This document shows positions 30,701-40,270 of a DNA stretch of 64,000 nucleotides, piece after piece. Below the pieces are notes generated by a model. That model had not been told where the DNA came from and did not search any database. It was given only the letters and a program-made list of their open reading frames with translations. Location: contig NZ_AUAZ01000005.1 in assembly GCF_000428985.1 (NCBI RefSeq), forward strand, positions 1 to 64,000, read 5' to 3'. Position 1 is the first letter of the stretch. Each line of letters starts with the position of its first letter. Source of the stretch: Marinobacterium litorale DSM 23545 (GTDB lineage: Bacteria; Pseudomonadota; Gammaproteobacteria; Pseudomonadales; Balneatricaceae). The position numbers and the translations under genes are program-made.

Positions 30701-30940
30701 ATGGATACCAGTACTCACACATTAAGCACCCTGTTCGAACAGCTTGGCCTGCCCAGCGATAACCAGGCAATCGACCGGTTTATCCAGAACCACCAGTTGT
30801 TTTCGGAAGAGGTTCCTCTGCACAAGGCAACCTTCTGGTCCGATGCTCAGGCCGAATTTCTGCGCGAGGCTATCGTCAGCGATTCCGACTGGGCGGAAGT
30901 GGTTGATGACCTGAACGCCCGATTGCGTAATACGCACTAA
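30701..30940 (+). CDS. DUF2789 family protein
   Basis: A 79-residue acidic, helical protein: THTLSTLFEQLGLPSDNQAI, then FIQNHQLFSEEVPLHKATFW and SDAQAEFLREAIVSDSDWAE. This matches DUF2789, a family of about 75 residues found in gammaproteobacteria with no known role. ATG 30701 is preceded by AAGGGAGGCGAAAAC, a strong ribosome binding site. A terminator follows. Confidence 0.82.
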   Translation: MDTSTHTLSTLFEQLGLPSDNQAIDRFIQNHQLFSEEVPLHKATFWSDAQAEFLREAIVSDSDWAEVVDDLNARLRNTH

Positions 30941-30964
30941 CACACTGAAACACCTCAGAGTTTT

Positions 30965-30991
30965 CGCCCGGCCCCGCCGGGCGATCTTTTT
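30965..30991 (+). terminator. Terminator after the DUF2789 gene
   Basis: CGCCCGG, loop CCCCG, CCGGGCG, then ATCTTTTT. Confidence 0.8.
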
Positions 30992-31053
30992 CCTGCCTGT
31001 AGCGTCGGGTATTATCGACGCCATACCATTCCAAATTTTCAGGGCGCACCGAT

Positions 31054-31836
31054 ATGCTGACTGTGATCTCCCCGGCCAAGGCGCTGGACTATGAGTCGCC
31101 TCTGGCGACTCAGACCCACACCGAACCCCGTTTCCTAGAACACTCCGCTGAGCTGATTGAACAGATGCGTACGTTGGCGGTACAGGATGTGGCCGATCTG
31201 ATGAAGCTCAGCGATAAGCTGGCCAGCCTTAATGTAGCCCGTTACGAGAGTTGGGAACCTGAACACACGCTGGATAATGCACGACCTGCCGTACTGGCCT
31301 TTAACGGCGATGTCTATTCCGGTCTGCAGGCGGATCAATTCAGCGAGGCTGATTTCGAGTTCGCCCAGAGCCATCTTCGTATTCTCTCCGGCCTTTATGG
31401 CGTGTTGCGCCCACTCGACCTGCTTGAGCCCTACCGTCTGGAGATGGGCACCAAACTGAAAACCAAGCGCGGCGATAACCTCTACCAGTTCTGGGGCAAC
31501 ATCATTACCGAATCGCTTCAGGCGGAGCTCAATCAGCAGAAAAGCCCGGTACTGGTTAACCTGGCCTCCAACGAGTACTTCAAGTCGGTGAAGGCAAAGT
31601 CCTTGAAAGCCGACATCATCACGCCGGATTTCAAGGATCTGAAAAACGGCCAGTACAAGATCATCAGTTTCTACGCCAAAAAGGCGCGTGGCTTGATGAG
31701 CCGCTACATCATCGAGAACCGTATTGATGAACCCGAAGCTTTAAAGGGCTTTGACCTGGAGGGTTACTATTTCAGCCCGGAACAGTCCGAGGGCAACAAG
31801 TGGATCTTCCTGCGCGACGAGCCACCGGCGAAGTGA
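31054..31836 (+). CDS. yaaA: Peroxide stress protein YaaA (DUF328)
   Basis: YaaA lowers free intracellular iron and limits Fenton damage during peroxide stress in E. coli. The 260-residue product has the family start [17 protein letters not shown], the [20 protein letters not shown] block, [14 protein letters not shown] and [17 protein letters not shown]. The stop overlaps the next gene's GTG (GTGA overlap), suggesting coupled translation with dsdA, an unexpected pairing. Confidence 0.93.
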   Translation: MLTVISPAKALDYESPLATQTHTEPRFLEHSAELIEQMRTLAVQDVADLMKLSDKLASLNVARYESWEPEHTLDNARPAVLAFNGDVYSGLQADQFSEADFEFAQSHLRILSGLYGVLRPLDLLEPYRLEMGTKLKTKRGDNLYQFWGNIITESLQAELNQQKSPVLVNLASNEYFKSVKAKSLKADIITPDFKDLKNGQYKIISFYAKKARGLMSRYIIENRIDEPEALKGFDLEGYYFSPEQSEGNKWIFLRDEPPAK

Positions 31837-33227
31837 ATCCCCTGACAATCCAAGACTGGTTGGACCAAAACGCTTCCGACCCACTGCTGCATCGTTTGCA
31901 GCAGTGCGAAGAGCTGCTATGGATCAACCCCAAGGCCACCTCTTTCGAATCAGTACGCACACAGCTTCCGCTGAGCTATTCCGATATCGAGGATGCCGCC
32001 GCGCGGCTTGAACGTTTCGCCGCCTACTTTGCAGCCGTATTTCCGGAAACCGCCGAACGGGGCGGTATTATCGAGTCAGACCTGATCCGTACCGACTCAG
32101 CAGCCAAAGCGGTCGCCAGCCTGTTTGATACCGAGACGCCGGCCAACCTGCTGATCAAATGCGACAGCCATCTACCGATCTCCGGGTCCATAAAAGCACG
32201 TGGCGGTATTTACGAAATCTTGCAGTATGCAGAGAGCCTGGCCCAAAAGAATGGCCTGTTGTACGACGGGATCGACTACACCTGCTTTGACAGCGAACCC
32301 TTTAAAGCACTGTTCGGCCAGCACAGTATCGTGGTCGGCTCCACCGGTAATCTGGGGCTAAGCATCGGTATCATGAGCGCTAAGCTCGGATTTAGGGTGA
32401 CCGTCCATATGTCCTCCGATGCCCGGGAGTGGAAAAAGGCGATGTTGCGCTCCAAAGGCGTCAACGTGGTGGAGCACCCATCCGACTACAGCGTAGCGGT
32501 CGCCCAGGGGCGCGAAGAGGCGCTGGCTACACCCCGCTGCCACTTTGTCGATGACGAGGACTCCACCACCCTGTTCCTGGGCTACAGCGTGGCCGCATTG
32601 CGCCTGAAGAAACAGCTGGAGGAACAGCAAATCACTGTCGATACCCAGCACCCCCTGATCGTCTACCTCCCCTGCGGCGTGGGCGGTGGTCCGGGCGGCG
32701 TAGCCTTTGGCCTCAAGCATGTGTTTGGCGATGCGGTTCACTGCTTTTTCGCCGAACCCACCCACTCCCCCTGCATGTTACTGGGTATGCACTCTGGGCT
32801 GCATAACGGTATCAGCGTGCAGGATATAGGTCTGGATAATCGCACCTGTGCGGATGGTCTGGCCGTGGGACGCCCCTCCGCCTTTGTCGGCGAGCTGATG
32901 GACCCACTGCTCGACGGAATCTTTACCGCCAGCGACGATACGCTTTATGCGCTTGTTAAGTTGGTTGCCGATAGCGAAAACCTGTCTATTGAGCCCTCCG
33001 CTACAGCCGGTCTGCCGGGTTTTGCCTGGCTGCAGAAAGCCGACAACAAAACGTTGAAGCAGCTTGGCTTGGAGGCCAGCCTCGCCCAGGCAACCCATAT
33101 CGCCTGGGCAACCGGCGGCAATATGGTGCCGGAGGAGGAGCGCGCAAAATACTACGAGTTGGGTAGGTTAACTATCACTTCTCTATTTTCCGGTAGGCCA
33201 GCGGACTTACGCCGGTCCAGTGTTTGA
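31833..33227 (+). CDS. dsdA: D-serine ammonia-lyase
   Basis: A PLP enzyme that degrades D-serine to pyruvate and ammonia. The PLP lysine is K121 in [13 protein letters not shown] (E. coli K118), with [13 protein letters not shown] and [14 protein letters not shown] as cofactor loops. GTG 31833 overlaps the yaaA stop and gives a family-like N-terminus; GTG 31800 has a better GAGGG ribosome binding site and would add 11 residues. The usual end ([17 protein letters not shown]) is followed by about 18 extra residues that read into the convergent AraC gene, so the original stop seems to have been lost. Confidence 0.9.
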   Translation: MNPLTIQDWLDQNASDPLLHRLQQCEELLWINPKATSFESVRTQLPLSYSDIEDAAARLERFAAYFAAVFPETAERGGIIESDLIRTDSAAKAVASLFDTETPANLLIKCDSHLPISGSIKARGGIYEILQYAESLAQKNGLLYDGIDYTCFDSEPFKALFGQHSIVVGSTGNLGLSIGIMSAKLGFRVTVHMSSDAREWKKAMLRSKGVNVVEHPSDYSVAVAQGREEALATPRCHFVDDEDSTTLFLGYSVAALRLKKQLEEQQITVDTQHPLIVYLPCGVGGGPGGVAFGLKHVFGDAVHCFFAEPTHSPCMLLGMHSGLHNGISVQDIGLDNRTCADGLAVGRPSAFVGELMDPLLDGIFTASDDTLYALVKLVADSENLSIEPSATAGLPGFAWLQKADNKTLKQLGLEASLAQATHIAWATGGNMVPEEERAKYYELGRLTITSLFSGRPADLRRSSV

Positions 33228-34179
33228 ACGCCCGGGAGAAAGCACCGGGCTCAGCAAAACCCAACTGACTGGAAATGTCGCCAATGCTGAGGTTTTGGCG
33301 CGTCAGCATCATGATCGCCTGGTCACGACGCAGGTTGTCTTTGATCGCCTGATAGGAGGTGCCTTCCGCTTTCAGCTTGCGCGACAGGGTGTATGAAGTG
33401 GTATGTAACTGCTCCGATACCCAGTCCAGATTGGGCAAACCACCCTGTTCAAAGCTCTCTAGCAGGTGCCTCACGCGGCTGCTGTGGCTATTATCCTCAT
33501 CGGTCCAGATCAACAGGTCGCGCGGTGCCCGCCGAACAAATTGATCCACCTCCTTCGAGGTCCGCATGACCGGCATACTGAGGTAACGCGTGCTGAAATA
33601 GATACTGTTACCGGACTGCTCAAACTGGCAAGTGCAGGGGTAAATGAACCGATACTCGTCGAAATGAGCCGGCAAAGGATGGGTGAAGGAGGCACGGGCC
33701 AGCACGATCTTGCGCCCGACCAACCAGCCTATCAGCCGGTGCCAAACCATGAGAAGCCATTCGACGAGAAAGTGGTCCGGGTCGAGTCCGGGATGGCGGT
33801 GGGTCAGGCTCAGCTCAACCTCTCCCGCATCAATGCGCAGCCTAAGGTCGATATCGTCCGAGAACAGGCCATAGCACCGAACAGTTTGGCGAATCACCTC
33901 CTCCAGATTTTGACTGTGCACAACCAGAGACGCCATCAAGTGAAAATGTCCGATCCGACAGGGTTTGGATGTCAGCCCCATAAACTCGTCATCCAACCGG
34001 TGCCAGACCCGCCTGAATAAACGAATAAACTGTTCGGTACGTAACCGCGCCTTGGGCTGAACAATCAGGTCGTTGGGGATATCACAACACCTCAGCAGCG
34101 CCTCCACATCCCCTCCCTGAGCCCGATAGCCCTGAAGCACGGCGCGCGCATAATGGGAGGAGAAGGTCAGATTATTCAT
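33175..34179 (-). CDS. AraC-family transcriptional regulator (OruR/ArgR-like N-terminal domain)
   Basis: A 334-residue regulator with an arabinose-binding-like N-terminal domain of the OruR/GbdR-distant class (residues 1-230, with HFHLMASLVVHSQNLEEVIR) and a C-terminal double helix-turn-helix (LPNLDWVSEQLHTTSYTLSR, then LSIGDISSQLGFAEPGAFSR and [15 protein letters not shown]). ATG 34179 is the first ATG; a TTG at 34227 would add 16 residues. It ends inside the run-on tail of dsdA and is divergent from the acyl-CoA synthetase at 34381, its likeliest target. Confidence 0.88.
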   Translation of the reverse strand: MNNLTFSSHYARAVLQGYRAQGGDVEALLRCCDIPNDLIVQPKARLRTEQFIRLFRRVWHRLDDEFMGLTSKPCRIGHFHLMASLVVHSQNLEEVIRQTVRCYGLFSDDIDLRLRIDAGEVELSLTHRHPGLDPDHFLVEWLLMVWHRLIGWLVGRKIVLARASFTHPLPAHFDEYRFIYPCTCQFEQSGNSIYFSTRYLSMPVMRTSKEVDQFVRRAPRDLLIWTDEDNSHSSRVRHLLESFEQGGLPNLDWVSEQLHTTSYTLSRKLKAEGTSYQAIKDNLRRDQAIMMLTRQNLSIGDISSQLGFAEPGAFSRAFKHWTGVSPLAYRKIEK

Positions 34180-34360
34180 GGCAGTCGGAGCCGCTCCGTA
34201 AAGAACTATTCGCCGGTTGGTCTGCAAAAGATGTCAAATTATCTGTCGAAAGTTGTCATTCTCTCGATCCGATGAATTGCATACGCTCACTCTGAAACAG
34301 AATAGGTATTATCCCTTATTCAACCATCCTTTGGCCAGCGTCGACTGGCTCACCCATTAC

Positions 34361-34368
34361 AAAAATAA
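34361..34368 (+). promoter_or_regulatory. A-rich leader motif AAAAATAA (AAnAAnAA)
   Basis: Lies 12 bases before the acyl-CoA synthetase ATG. Fits the Hfq/Crc target pattern; one of about ten such sites in this catabolic region. Confidence 0.4.
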
Positions 34369-34380
34369 ACGGGTTTCAGA

Positions 34381-36033
34381 ATGGACAAGATCAGCTACAG
34401 CAACTTCATCAAGGAGTTCACCCCAGCGTCGATAACAGAGCATTTTGTCGGCGACTTCACCAACGGTATCAACGTCTGCGAGGAGATCTGTGACCGTTGG
34501 GCCGAAGACCCCGAGCGGGTGGCTCTGCGCTATGAATTAATTGATGGCAACAGCGGCGAGATGACCTTCCACGAGCTGCTGCAGCGCTCGGCCCAGTTCG
34601 CCAACTTCTTAAACGCCCAGGGTATTGGTAAGGGAGATCGCGTATCGACCCTGCTGAGTCGCACTCCGGAGCTGATGATCGTCATCCTCGGTACGTTACG
34701 CGCCGGTGCCGTCTACCAACCCATGTTCACCGCCTTCGGCTCCGGTGCCATCGAATACCGGGTACAGAAAGCAGACACCAAACTGATCGTGACCAACCCG
34801 GATCAGTGGCACAAGCTTGCCGATGTGAACGGGCTTCCCAAGACACTTCTGGTCGCCGACGAAGGACACCCGCAGGCCGATGAAGCGGAAGCGCTGTTCT
34901 GGCCGACACTGAAGAGTCAGTCAGACCAGTTCGATCCGGTCCGGATTGGACCTGAAGACCCCTTCCTGCAGATGTTCACATCCGGCACAACCGGCCGGTC
35001 AAAGGGCGTAACAGTGCCCACCAAGGCGTTATCCGCCTTCTACGTCTACATGCGCTATGCCATCGGCCTGCGCGAGAGCGATAACTTCTGGAATGTGGCC
35101 GATCCGGGCTGGGCCTATGGCCTTTACTACGCCGTGGTTGGCCCGCTGCTATTGGGATCCACGACGCATTTTAACGAGGCAGGTTTTACGGCGGAGAACA
35201 CCTTCGAGTTCCTGCGCCGCTACAAGATTACCAATCTGGCTGCAGCCCCCACCGCGTACCGCATGCTGAAAGCCCATGACAAACTACTGGCCGATTACCC
35301 GGAAATTGACCTGCGTGTGGCCAACAGCGCCGGTGAGCCGCTTAACCCGGAGATCGTTAATTGGGTAAAACGTGCTTTCGATTGCCGGGTTTGCGACCAG
35401 TATGGCCAGACGGAAACCGGGATGACCTCCGCCAACTTCCATGAGCTGGAGCACCCAATGCGTGACGGCAGCATGGGTTACCCCCTGCCCGGCCACCGGC
35501 TGGTGGTGCTCGATCCCAACCTTAACGAGATGGAAGCGGGTGAGACCGGCGAGCTGGCCATCGACATGGACAACTCGCCGCTGTTTTTCTTCCAAGGCTA
35601 TACCTGGGGCGAAAAAAGTCCGTTCCAGGGACGCTACTACCTGACCGGTGATGTGGTGATCAGTAACGGCGACGGATCCCACTCATATACCGGCCGTGAC
35701 GACGATATCATCACCTCGGCGGGTTATCGGATCGGCCCCGCGGATGTGGAAAACACTCTGCTCGAACATGAAGCGGTGGTGGAAAGCGCCGTGATCGGCA
35801 AACCCGACCCGGAGCGCGGCTCGATCGTAAAAGCCTATGTGGTCACCCACCCACAGTTCGATGCCGATGAAAGCCTGGCGCAGGCGATGCAGCAGCATGT
35901 TCGCAACCGCCTCTCCACCCACGCTTTCCCCCGCGAAATCGAATTCGTCACCGATCTGCCTAAAACCTCCAGCGGCAAGATCCAGCGTTTCCTGCTGCGC
36001 AAACAGGCGGCAGGAGAAGCACCCTCCCAGTGA
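34381..36033 (+). CDS. AMP-dependent acyl-CoA synthetase
   Basis: A 550-residue ANL-superfamily ligase that activates a carboxylic acid to its CoA thioester via an acyl-AMP. Motifs: MFTSGTTGRSKGVTV (P-loop), YGQTETGM, YYLTGDVVISNGDGSHSYTG (hinge) and the C-terminal lysine in LPKTSSGKIQRFLLRK. It resembles the short/medium-chain acyl-CoA and acetyl-CoA-like synthetases. Given its place between an AraC regulator and etfBA, a short or branched acid is plausible; substrate is not readable from sequence. A terminator follows, separating it from etfBA. Confidence 0.85.
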   Translation: MDKISYSNFIKEFTPASITEHFVGDFTNGINVCEEICDRWAEDPERVALRYELIDGNSGEMTFHELLQRSAQFANFLNAQGIGKGDRVSTLLSRTPELMIVILGTLRAGAVYQPMFTAFGSGAIEYRVQKADTKLIVTNPDQWHKLADVNGLPKTLLVADEGHPQADEAEALFWPTLKSQSDQFDPVRIGPEDPFLQMFTSGTTGRSKGVTVPTKALSAFYVYMRYAIGLRESDNFWNVADPGWAYGLYYAVVGPLLLGSTTHFNEAGFTAENTFEFLRRYKITNLAAAPTAYRMLKAHDKLLADYPEIDLRVANSAGEPLNPEIVNWVKRAFDCRVCDQYGQTETGMTSANFHELEHPMRDGSMGYPLPGHRLVVLDPNLNEMEAGETGELAIDMDNSPLFFFQGYTWGEKSPFQGRYYLTGDVVISNGDGSHSYTGRDDDIITSAGYRIGPADVENTLLEHEAVVESAVIGKPDPERGSIVKAYVVTHPQFDADESLAQAMQQHVRNRLSTHAFPREIEFVTDLPKTSSGKIQRFLLRKQAAGEAPSQ

Positions 36034-36038
36034 GCCTT

Positions 36039-36060
36039 GAGGCCTTCGGGCCTCTTTTTT
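36039..36060 (+). terminator. Terminator with UUCG tetraloop after the acyl-CoA synthetase
   Basis: GAGGCC, TTCG, GGCCTC, then six T. Confidence 0.85.
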
Positions 36061-36096
36061 CTCAATCGAATGCTGTTTAAAGAGTAGAGAGAAGCG

Positions 36097-36849
36097 ATGA
36101 AAATACTCGTAGCCGTCAAACGCGTGATCGACTACAACGTGAAGGTCCGGGTCAAGGCAGACTGCAGCGATGTGGATCTGGCCAACGTCAAAATGGCCCT
36201 GAACCCGTTTTGTGAAATCGCCGTCGAGGAAGCGATTCGCCTCAAGGAAAGCGGCCAGGCCCAGGAGATCGTGGTGGTTTCCATCGGCAGTAAAGCCTGT
36301 CAGGAGCAGCTGCGCACGGCACTGGCTCTGGGCGCCGACCGCGCCATTCAAGTGGAAGCGCCCGACAATCTGGCCCCCCTGTCCATCGCCCGCATCCTGA
36401 AACAGGTTGCACAGGAGGAATCAGCCGACCTGATCCTGTTGGGTAAACAGTCAATCGACGCCGACAACAACCAGACCGGCCAGATGCTGGCAGCGCTGAT
36501 GGACCGCCCCCAGGCCACCTTTGCATCCGAGGTTCAGGTCGAGGGCGGCAGCCTGCGGGTAACACGCGAGATCGACGGGGGCCTGCAGACACTGAGCATG
36601 CAGTTGCCGGCCGTGGTAACCACAGACCTGCGCCTGAACGAGCCACGCTACGCTTCACTGCCCAACATCATGAAAGCCAAGCGCAAACCACTTGAAGTCA
36701 AAACCCCCGAGGAGCTGGGCGCTGAAGTAACCAACGGGGTGGAACTGCTGGGGGTCGAAGCGCCAGCCGAGCGTCAGGCCGGTATTCGGGTCAGCTCGGT
36801 GGAAGAGCTGGTGGATAAACTGCGTAACGAAGCAAAGGTACTGGCATGA
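36097..36849 (+). CDS. etfB: Electron transfer flavoprotein, beta subunit
   Basis: ETF takes electrons from acyl-CoA dehydrogenases and passes them to ETF-ubiquinone oxidoreductase (not in this window). The 250-residue beta subunit starts [20 protein letters not shown] and has the AMP-binding segment [20 protein letters not shown] and the recognition-loop region ([14 protein letters not shown]). Its TGA overlaps the etfA ATG by 4 bases (ATGA). The dehydrogenases of the valine, isoleucine and leucine modules nearby are its natural partners. Confidence 0.95.
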   Translation: MKILVAVKRVIDYNVKVRVKADCSDVDLANVKMALNPFCEIAVEEAIRLKESGQAQEIVVVSIGSKACQEQLRTALALGADRAIQVEAPDNLAPLSIARILKQVAQEESADLILLGKQSIDADNNQTGQMLAALMDRPQATFASEVQVEGGSLRVTREIDGGLQTLSMQLPAVVTTDLRLNEPRYASLPNIMKAKRKPLEVKTPEELGAEVTNGVELLGVEAPAERQAGIRVSSVEELVDKLRNEAKVLA

Positions 36850-37775
36850 GCACTCTTATCTTAAGCGAACACGATAACCAGTCACTGAAACCCGTCACCC
36901 TGAGCCTGATCAGCGCCGCCCAAGCGATCGGTGGTGAGATTGACCTGTTGGTGGCAGGCAACAACTGTGACGCGGTGGCCGAAGCCGCCGCTCAGATCGG
37001 CGGGGTGCGCAAGGTCATCCTGGCCGACCATGCCGCCTATGCCCATCAGCTGGCGGAGAATGTCAGTAAGCTGGTGGCCGAGCTGGCACAGGGGTACAGC
37101 CATGTACTCGCACCGGGAACGACCACCGGTAAGAACATCCTGCCACGGGTCGCAGCCCTGCTGGGGGTCAACCAGCTCTCGGACATCATCTCGGTGGAGT
37201 CTGCCGATACGTTCAAACGACCCATCTACGCCGGCAATGCAATCGCCCGCGTAAAATCCAGCGACCCCATCAAAGTAATGACAGTACGAGGCACCGCCTT
37301 CGACGCAGCCGACGCCACCGGTGGCAACGCTAATATCGAGCGCTGTACCCGCGTACATCAACACACGGATATCGAATTTGTCGGGGAAGCGCTGGCCAGT
37401 TCGGACCGGCCGGAGCTCACAGCCGCATCCACCGTTATTTCGGGTGGCCGGGGCCTGGGCAACGGCGAAAACTTCGAGATGCTCTATCGCCTCGCCGATA
37501 AGCTTGGCGCTGCCGTGGGCGCATCCCGGGCAGCGGTGGACGCGGGCTTCGTTCCCAATGACATGCAGGTGGGACAAACCGGCAAGATGGTCGCACCGGA
37601 GCTCTACATCGCAGTCGGCATTTCCGGCGCAATCCAACACCTGGCCGGCATGAAGGATTCGAAGGTGATCGTTGCCGTCAACAAGGATGAGGAAGCGCCC
37701 ATCTTCCAGATCGCCGATTACAGCCTGGTCGGTGATCTGTTTGACGCGGTTCCCGAGCTTGAGCAACGGGTCTGA
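36846..37775 (+). CDS. etfA: Electron transfer flavoprotein, alpha subunit
   Basis: A 309-residue FAD-binding subunit. The C-terminal FAD domain carries the signatures [77 protein letters not shown] and [15 protein letters not shown]. It is translationally coupled to etfB. The downstream neighbour is convergent. Confidence 0.96.
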   Translation: MSTLILSEHDNQSLKPVTLSLISAAQAIGGEIDLLVAGNNCDAVAEAAAQIGGVRKVILADHAAYAHQLAENVSKLVAELAQGYSHVLAPGTTTGKNILPRVAALLGVNQLSDIISVESADTFKRPIYAGNAIARVKSSDPIKVMTVRGTAFDAADATGGNANIERCTRVHQHTDIEFVGEALASSDRPELTAASTVISGGRGLGNGENFEMLYRLADKLGAAVGASRAAVDAGFVPNDMQVGQTGKMVAPELYIAVGISGAIQHLAGMKDSKVIVAVNKDEEAPIFQIADYSLVGDLFDAVPELEQRV

Positions 37776-37800
37776 TCCTAGCCTTTGAAAGGAGATGACG

Positions 37801-37829
37801 AAAAAAGGGGCCATTCAACGAATGGCCCC
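37801..37829 (-). terminator. Terminator of the SDR/acyl-CoA dehydrogenase/thiolase unit
   Basis: Minus strand GGGGCCATT, loop CGTTG, AATGGCCCC, then TTTTTT. It lies 33 bases past the thiolase stop; the plus-strand side has no T-run, so it does not serve etfA well. Confidence 0.82.
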
Positions 37830-37861
37830 AAGGCAGGGTACTTCAACACAACCGAGTGCTT

Positions 37862-39043
37862 TTAAAACAGCTCCACCGCCACAGCGGTCGCCTCTCCCCC
37901 TCCGATACACAAAGATGCTACGCCTTTCTTGAGACCTCGCTGCTGCAGCGCGTTGAGCAATGTCACCAGAATACGGGAACCGGAAGAGCCGATAGGGTGA
38001 CCCAACGCACAGGCGCCACCGTGAACATTGACCTTCTCCTCATCGAGCCCCAGCTCCTTGATCGCCAGCAGAGAGACCACGGCAAAGGCTTCGTTGATCT
38101 CGAACAGATCCACCTCATCCTTGCTCCAGCCCGCTTTATCAAGCACCTTCTGAATGGCTCCGATGGGCGCAATGGTAAACTCAGCCGGCAGCTGGGCGTG
38201 GGTGGAGTGCGCCACTATGCGCGCCACCGGTGTAAGGCCCCGCCGCTGCGCTTCCTCGCTGCTCGCCAATACCAGTGCTGACCCGCCGTCACTGATCGAG
38301 CTGGAGTTAGCCGCGGTGACGCTGCCATCTTTTTTAAAGGCGGGTTTGAGCTGAGGGATCTTATCCGGACGTGCATTGCCCGGCTGTTCGTCCACCTCCA
38401 CTATCTGATCACCTTGACGGCCATTGACGGTGACAGGCGCAATTTCCTGCTTGAACCCACCGTTCTCGATTGCAGAAAGCGCCCGGTTTAGCGAGCTGAT
38501 CGCAAAATCGTCCATCGCTTCGCGACTGATGCCGTACTCATCGGCAGTACGCTGAGCGAAAACGCCCATCAGTCCGCCTTCGTAGGCATCCTCAAGCCCA
38601 TCCAGGAACATGGAATCCAGCACCTGGCCGTGACCCATGCGCATACCGGCACGCGCCTTGGGCAGGAGATAGGGCGCCTGGCTCATGTTTTCCATACCGC
38701 CCGCCACCATGATCGACGCACTTCCCGCCTTGATCTGATCATGCGCTTGCATCACGGCTTTCATACCCGAGCCACACATCTTGTTGACGGTGGTACAGCC
38801 GCTGGCATCGGGAATACCCGCCGCCCGCGAGGCCTGCCGTGCCGGTGCCTGTCCAAGGCCGCCGGGTAAAACGCATCCCATAATCACTTCATCGATATCT
38901 GCGGGAGCCAAACCGGCCCGTTCCACGGCCGCCTTGATGGCAACGGCCCCCAGCTCCGGGGAGCGCACACTGGAGAGTGCGCCCATCATTCCGCCCATCG
39001 GGGTACGGGCCGCGCCTAAAATTACGATATTGCTATCTGACAT
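37862..39043 (-). CDS. Acetyl-CoA acetyltransferase-type thiolase
   Basis: A 393-residue thiolase II. Nucleophilic C90 in NKMCGSGMKAVM, INEAFAVV and the second cysteine region GGACALGHPIGSSGSRIL, then CIGGGEATAVAVE are all present. Being the third gene of a unit with an acyl-CoA dehydrogenase and an HSD10-like dehydrogenase, it probably cleaves 2-methylacetoacetyl-CoA (isoleucine degradation) and/or acetoacetyl-CoA from leucine. ATG 39043 follows ACAGGAGCAACAG; the frame is open further upstream but without similarity. Confidence 0.92.
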   Translation of the reverse strand: MSDSNIVILGAARTPMGGMMGALSSVRSPELGAVAIKAAVERAGLAPADIDEVIMGCVLPGGLGQAPARQASRAAGIPDASGCTTVNKMCGSGMKAVMQAHDQIKAGSASIMVAGGMENMSQAPYLLPKARAGMRMGHGQVLDSMFLDGLEDAYEGGLMGVFAQRTADEYGISREAMDDFAISSLNRALSAIENGGFKQEIAPVTVNGRQGDQIVEVDEQPGNARPDKIPQLKPAFKKDGSVTAANSSSISDGGSALVLASSEEAQRRGLTPVARIVAHSTHAQLPAEFTIAPIGAIQKVLDKAGWSKDEVDLFEINEAFAVVSLLAIKELGLDEEKVNVHGGACALGHPIGSSGSRILVTLLNALQQRGLKKGVASLCIGGGEATAVAVELF

Positions 39044-39093
39044 CTGTTGCTCCTGTTTAAACTTATTGTCATGGAGTTTGTTCTGGCTGTATT

Positions 39094-40251
39094 TCAGTCC
39101 CGGCCCAGCACCGATCGCGCAATGACCTCCTTCATCACCTCGGAGGTGCCACCGTAAATACGCTGTACACGGGCATCGACAAAGGCGCGAGAAATTGGAT
39201 ATTCGCTGGTGTAGCCGTAACCGCCGAACAGTTGCAGGCACCCATCAGCCACCCGGTACTGCATCTCGGTCGCGCTGTATTTCGCCATTGAGGCACTGGC
39301 CGCATCCAGTTCACCGCTTACGTAGGCGCCTATACACTGATCGATGAAAGCGCGGTTAATGCGGTAGTCGGTCTCCATTTCCGCGACCCGAAAACGGGTG
39401 TTCTGCAATGCCTTGAGCTTCTGCCCAAAAAGCCGCCGCTCATCGGCATATCGAATGGTCATATCCAGTGCGCCGCGGGCGGCCTCAACCGCCATGGCAC
39501 CAATCACCAGGCGCTCGCGCGGCAGCTCCTGCATGAGGTAAACAAATCCCTGGCCGGGCTCGCCCAGCAACGCAGACGCCGGAACACGCAGGTTGTCGAA
39601 AAACAGCTCCGAGGTATCGCCGCAGTGTTGGCCAATCTTCTCCAGATTCCGCCCCCGGCTGAATCCAGGCAGTGCCGTATCCACAAGAAACAGGCTGACG
39701 CCTTTCGCCCCGGCAGACGGGTCGGTCTTGGCGGCAACGATCACCAGATCCGCATGCTGACCATTGGTAATAAAGGTTTTGGAGCCGTTAAGGATAAATT
39801 CGTCGCCATCTGCGATGGCGGTCGTTCGCAGCGCCGCCAGATCACTGCCGGCACCGGGCTCTGTCATTGCGATGGCGCCCACGACCTCACCGCTGACCAT
39901 GCCTGGCAGCCAGCGCTCTTTTTGGGCATCGCTACCCAGGTGCGCGATGTAGGGTGCGACAATATCGGAGTGCACCATCAGATTGGTGGCCAGCGCCCCG
40001 TAGCCCAGCCGGGCCATTTCGCTCACCAGCATCACCGAATACTCGAAGGGTACTTCGCAGCCGCCATAGGCCTGGGGCGCATCCACACACAGAAGCCCCC
40101 CTTCACCCAAGGTATTCCAGAGTGCGCGAGGGCAGATTCCGTCACGCTCCCACTGTTCGTAATAAGGCGCTACCTCTCGTTCCAGCGCACGCAACAGCAT
40201 CTGTCGGAACAGTTCGAGTTCTTCGTGCTCAATCTTTAACGCCGTATTCAT
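39094..40251 (-). CDS. Acyl-CoA dehydrogenase (probable 2-methyl-branched substrate)
   Basis: A 385-residue flavoprotein with AMTEPGAGSDLAALRT (FAD/substrate loop), FGGYGYTSEYPISRAF and the C-terminal VQRIYGGTSEVMKEVIAR. It sits between the HSD10-like SDR gene and the thiolase gene in one minus-strand unit, 50 bases from the thiolase. This context fits 2-methylbutyryl-CoA oxidation in isoleucine degradation, but a straight-chain or citronellyl-type substrate is possible. ATG 40251 follows GCAGGGAGGTGGGTGCA. Electrons would go to EtfBA encoded next to the unit. Confidence 0.88.
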   Translation of the reverse strand: MNTALKIEHEELELFRQMLLRALEREVAPYYEQWERDGICPRALWNTLGEGGLLCVDAPQAYGGCEVPFEYSVMLVSEMARLGYGALATNLMVHSDIVAPYIAHLGSDAQKERWLPGMVSGEVVGAIAMTEPGAGSDLAALRTTAIADGDEFILNGSKTFITNGQHADLVIVAAKTDPSAGAKGVSLFLVDTALPGFSRGRNLEKIGQHCGDTSELFFDNLRVPASALLGEPGQGFVYLMQELPRERLVIGAMAVEAARGALDMTIRYADERRLFGQKLKALQNTRFRVAEMETDYRINRAFIDQCIGAYVSGELDAASASMAKYSATEMQYRVADGCLQLFGGYGYTSEYPISRAFVDARVQRIYGGTSEVMKEVIARSVLGRD

Positions 40252-40270
40252 TGCACCCACCTCCCTGCAT

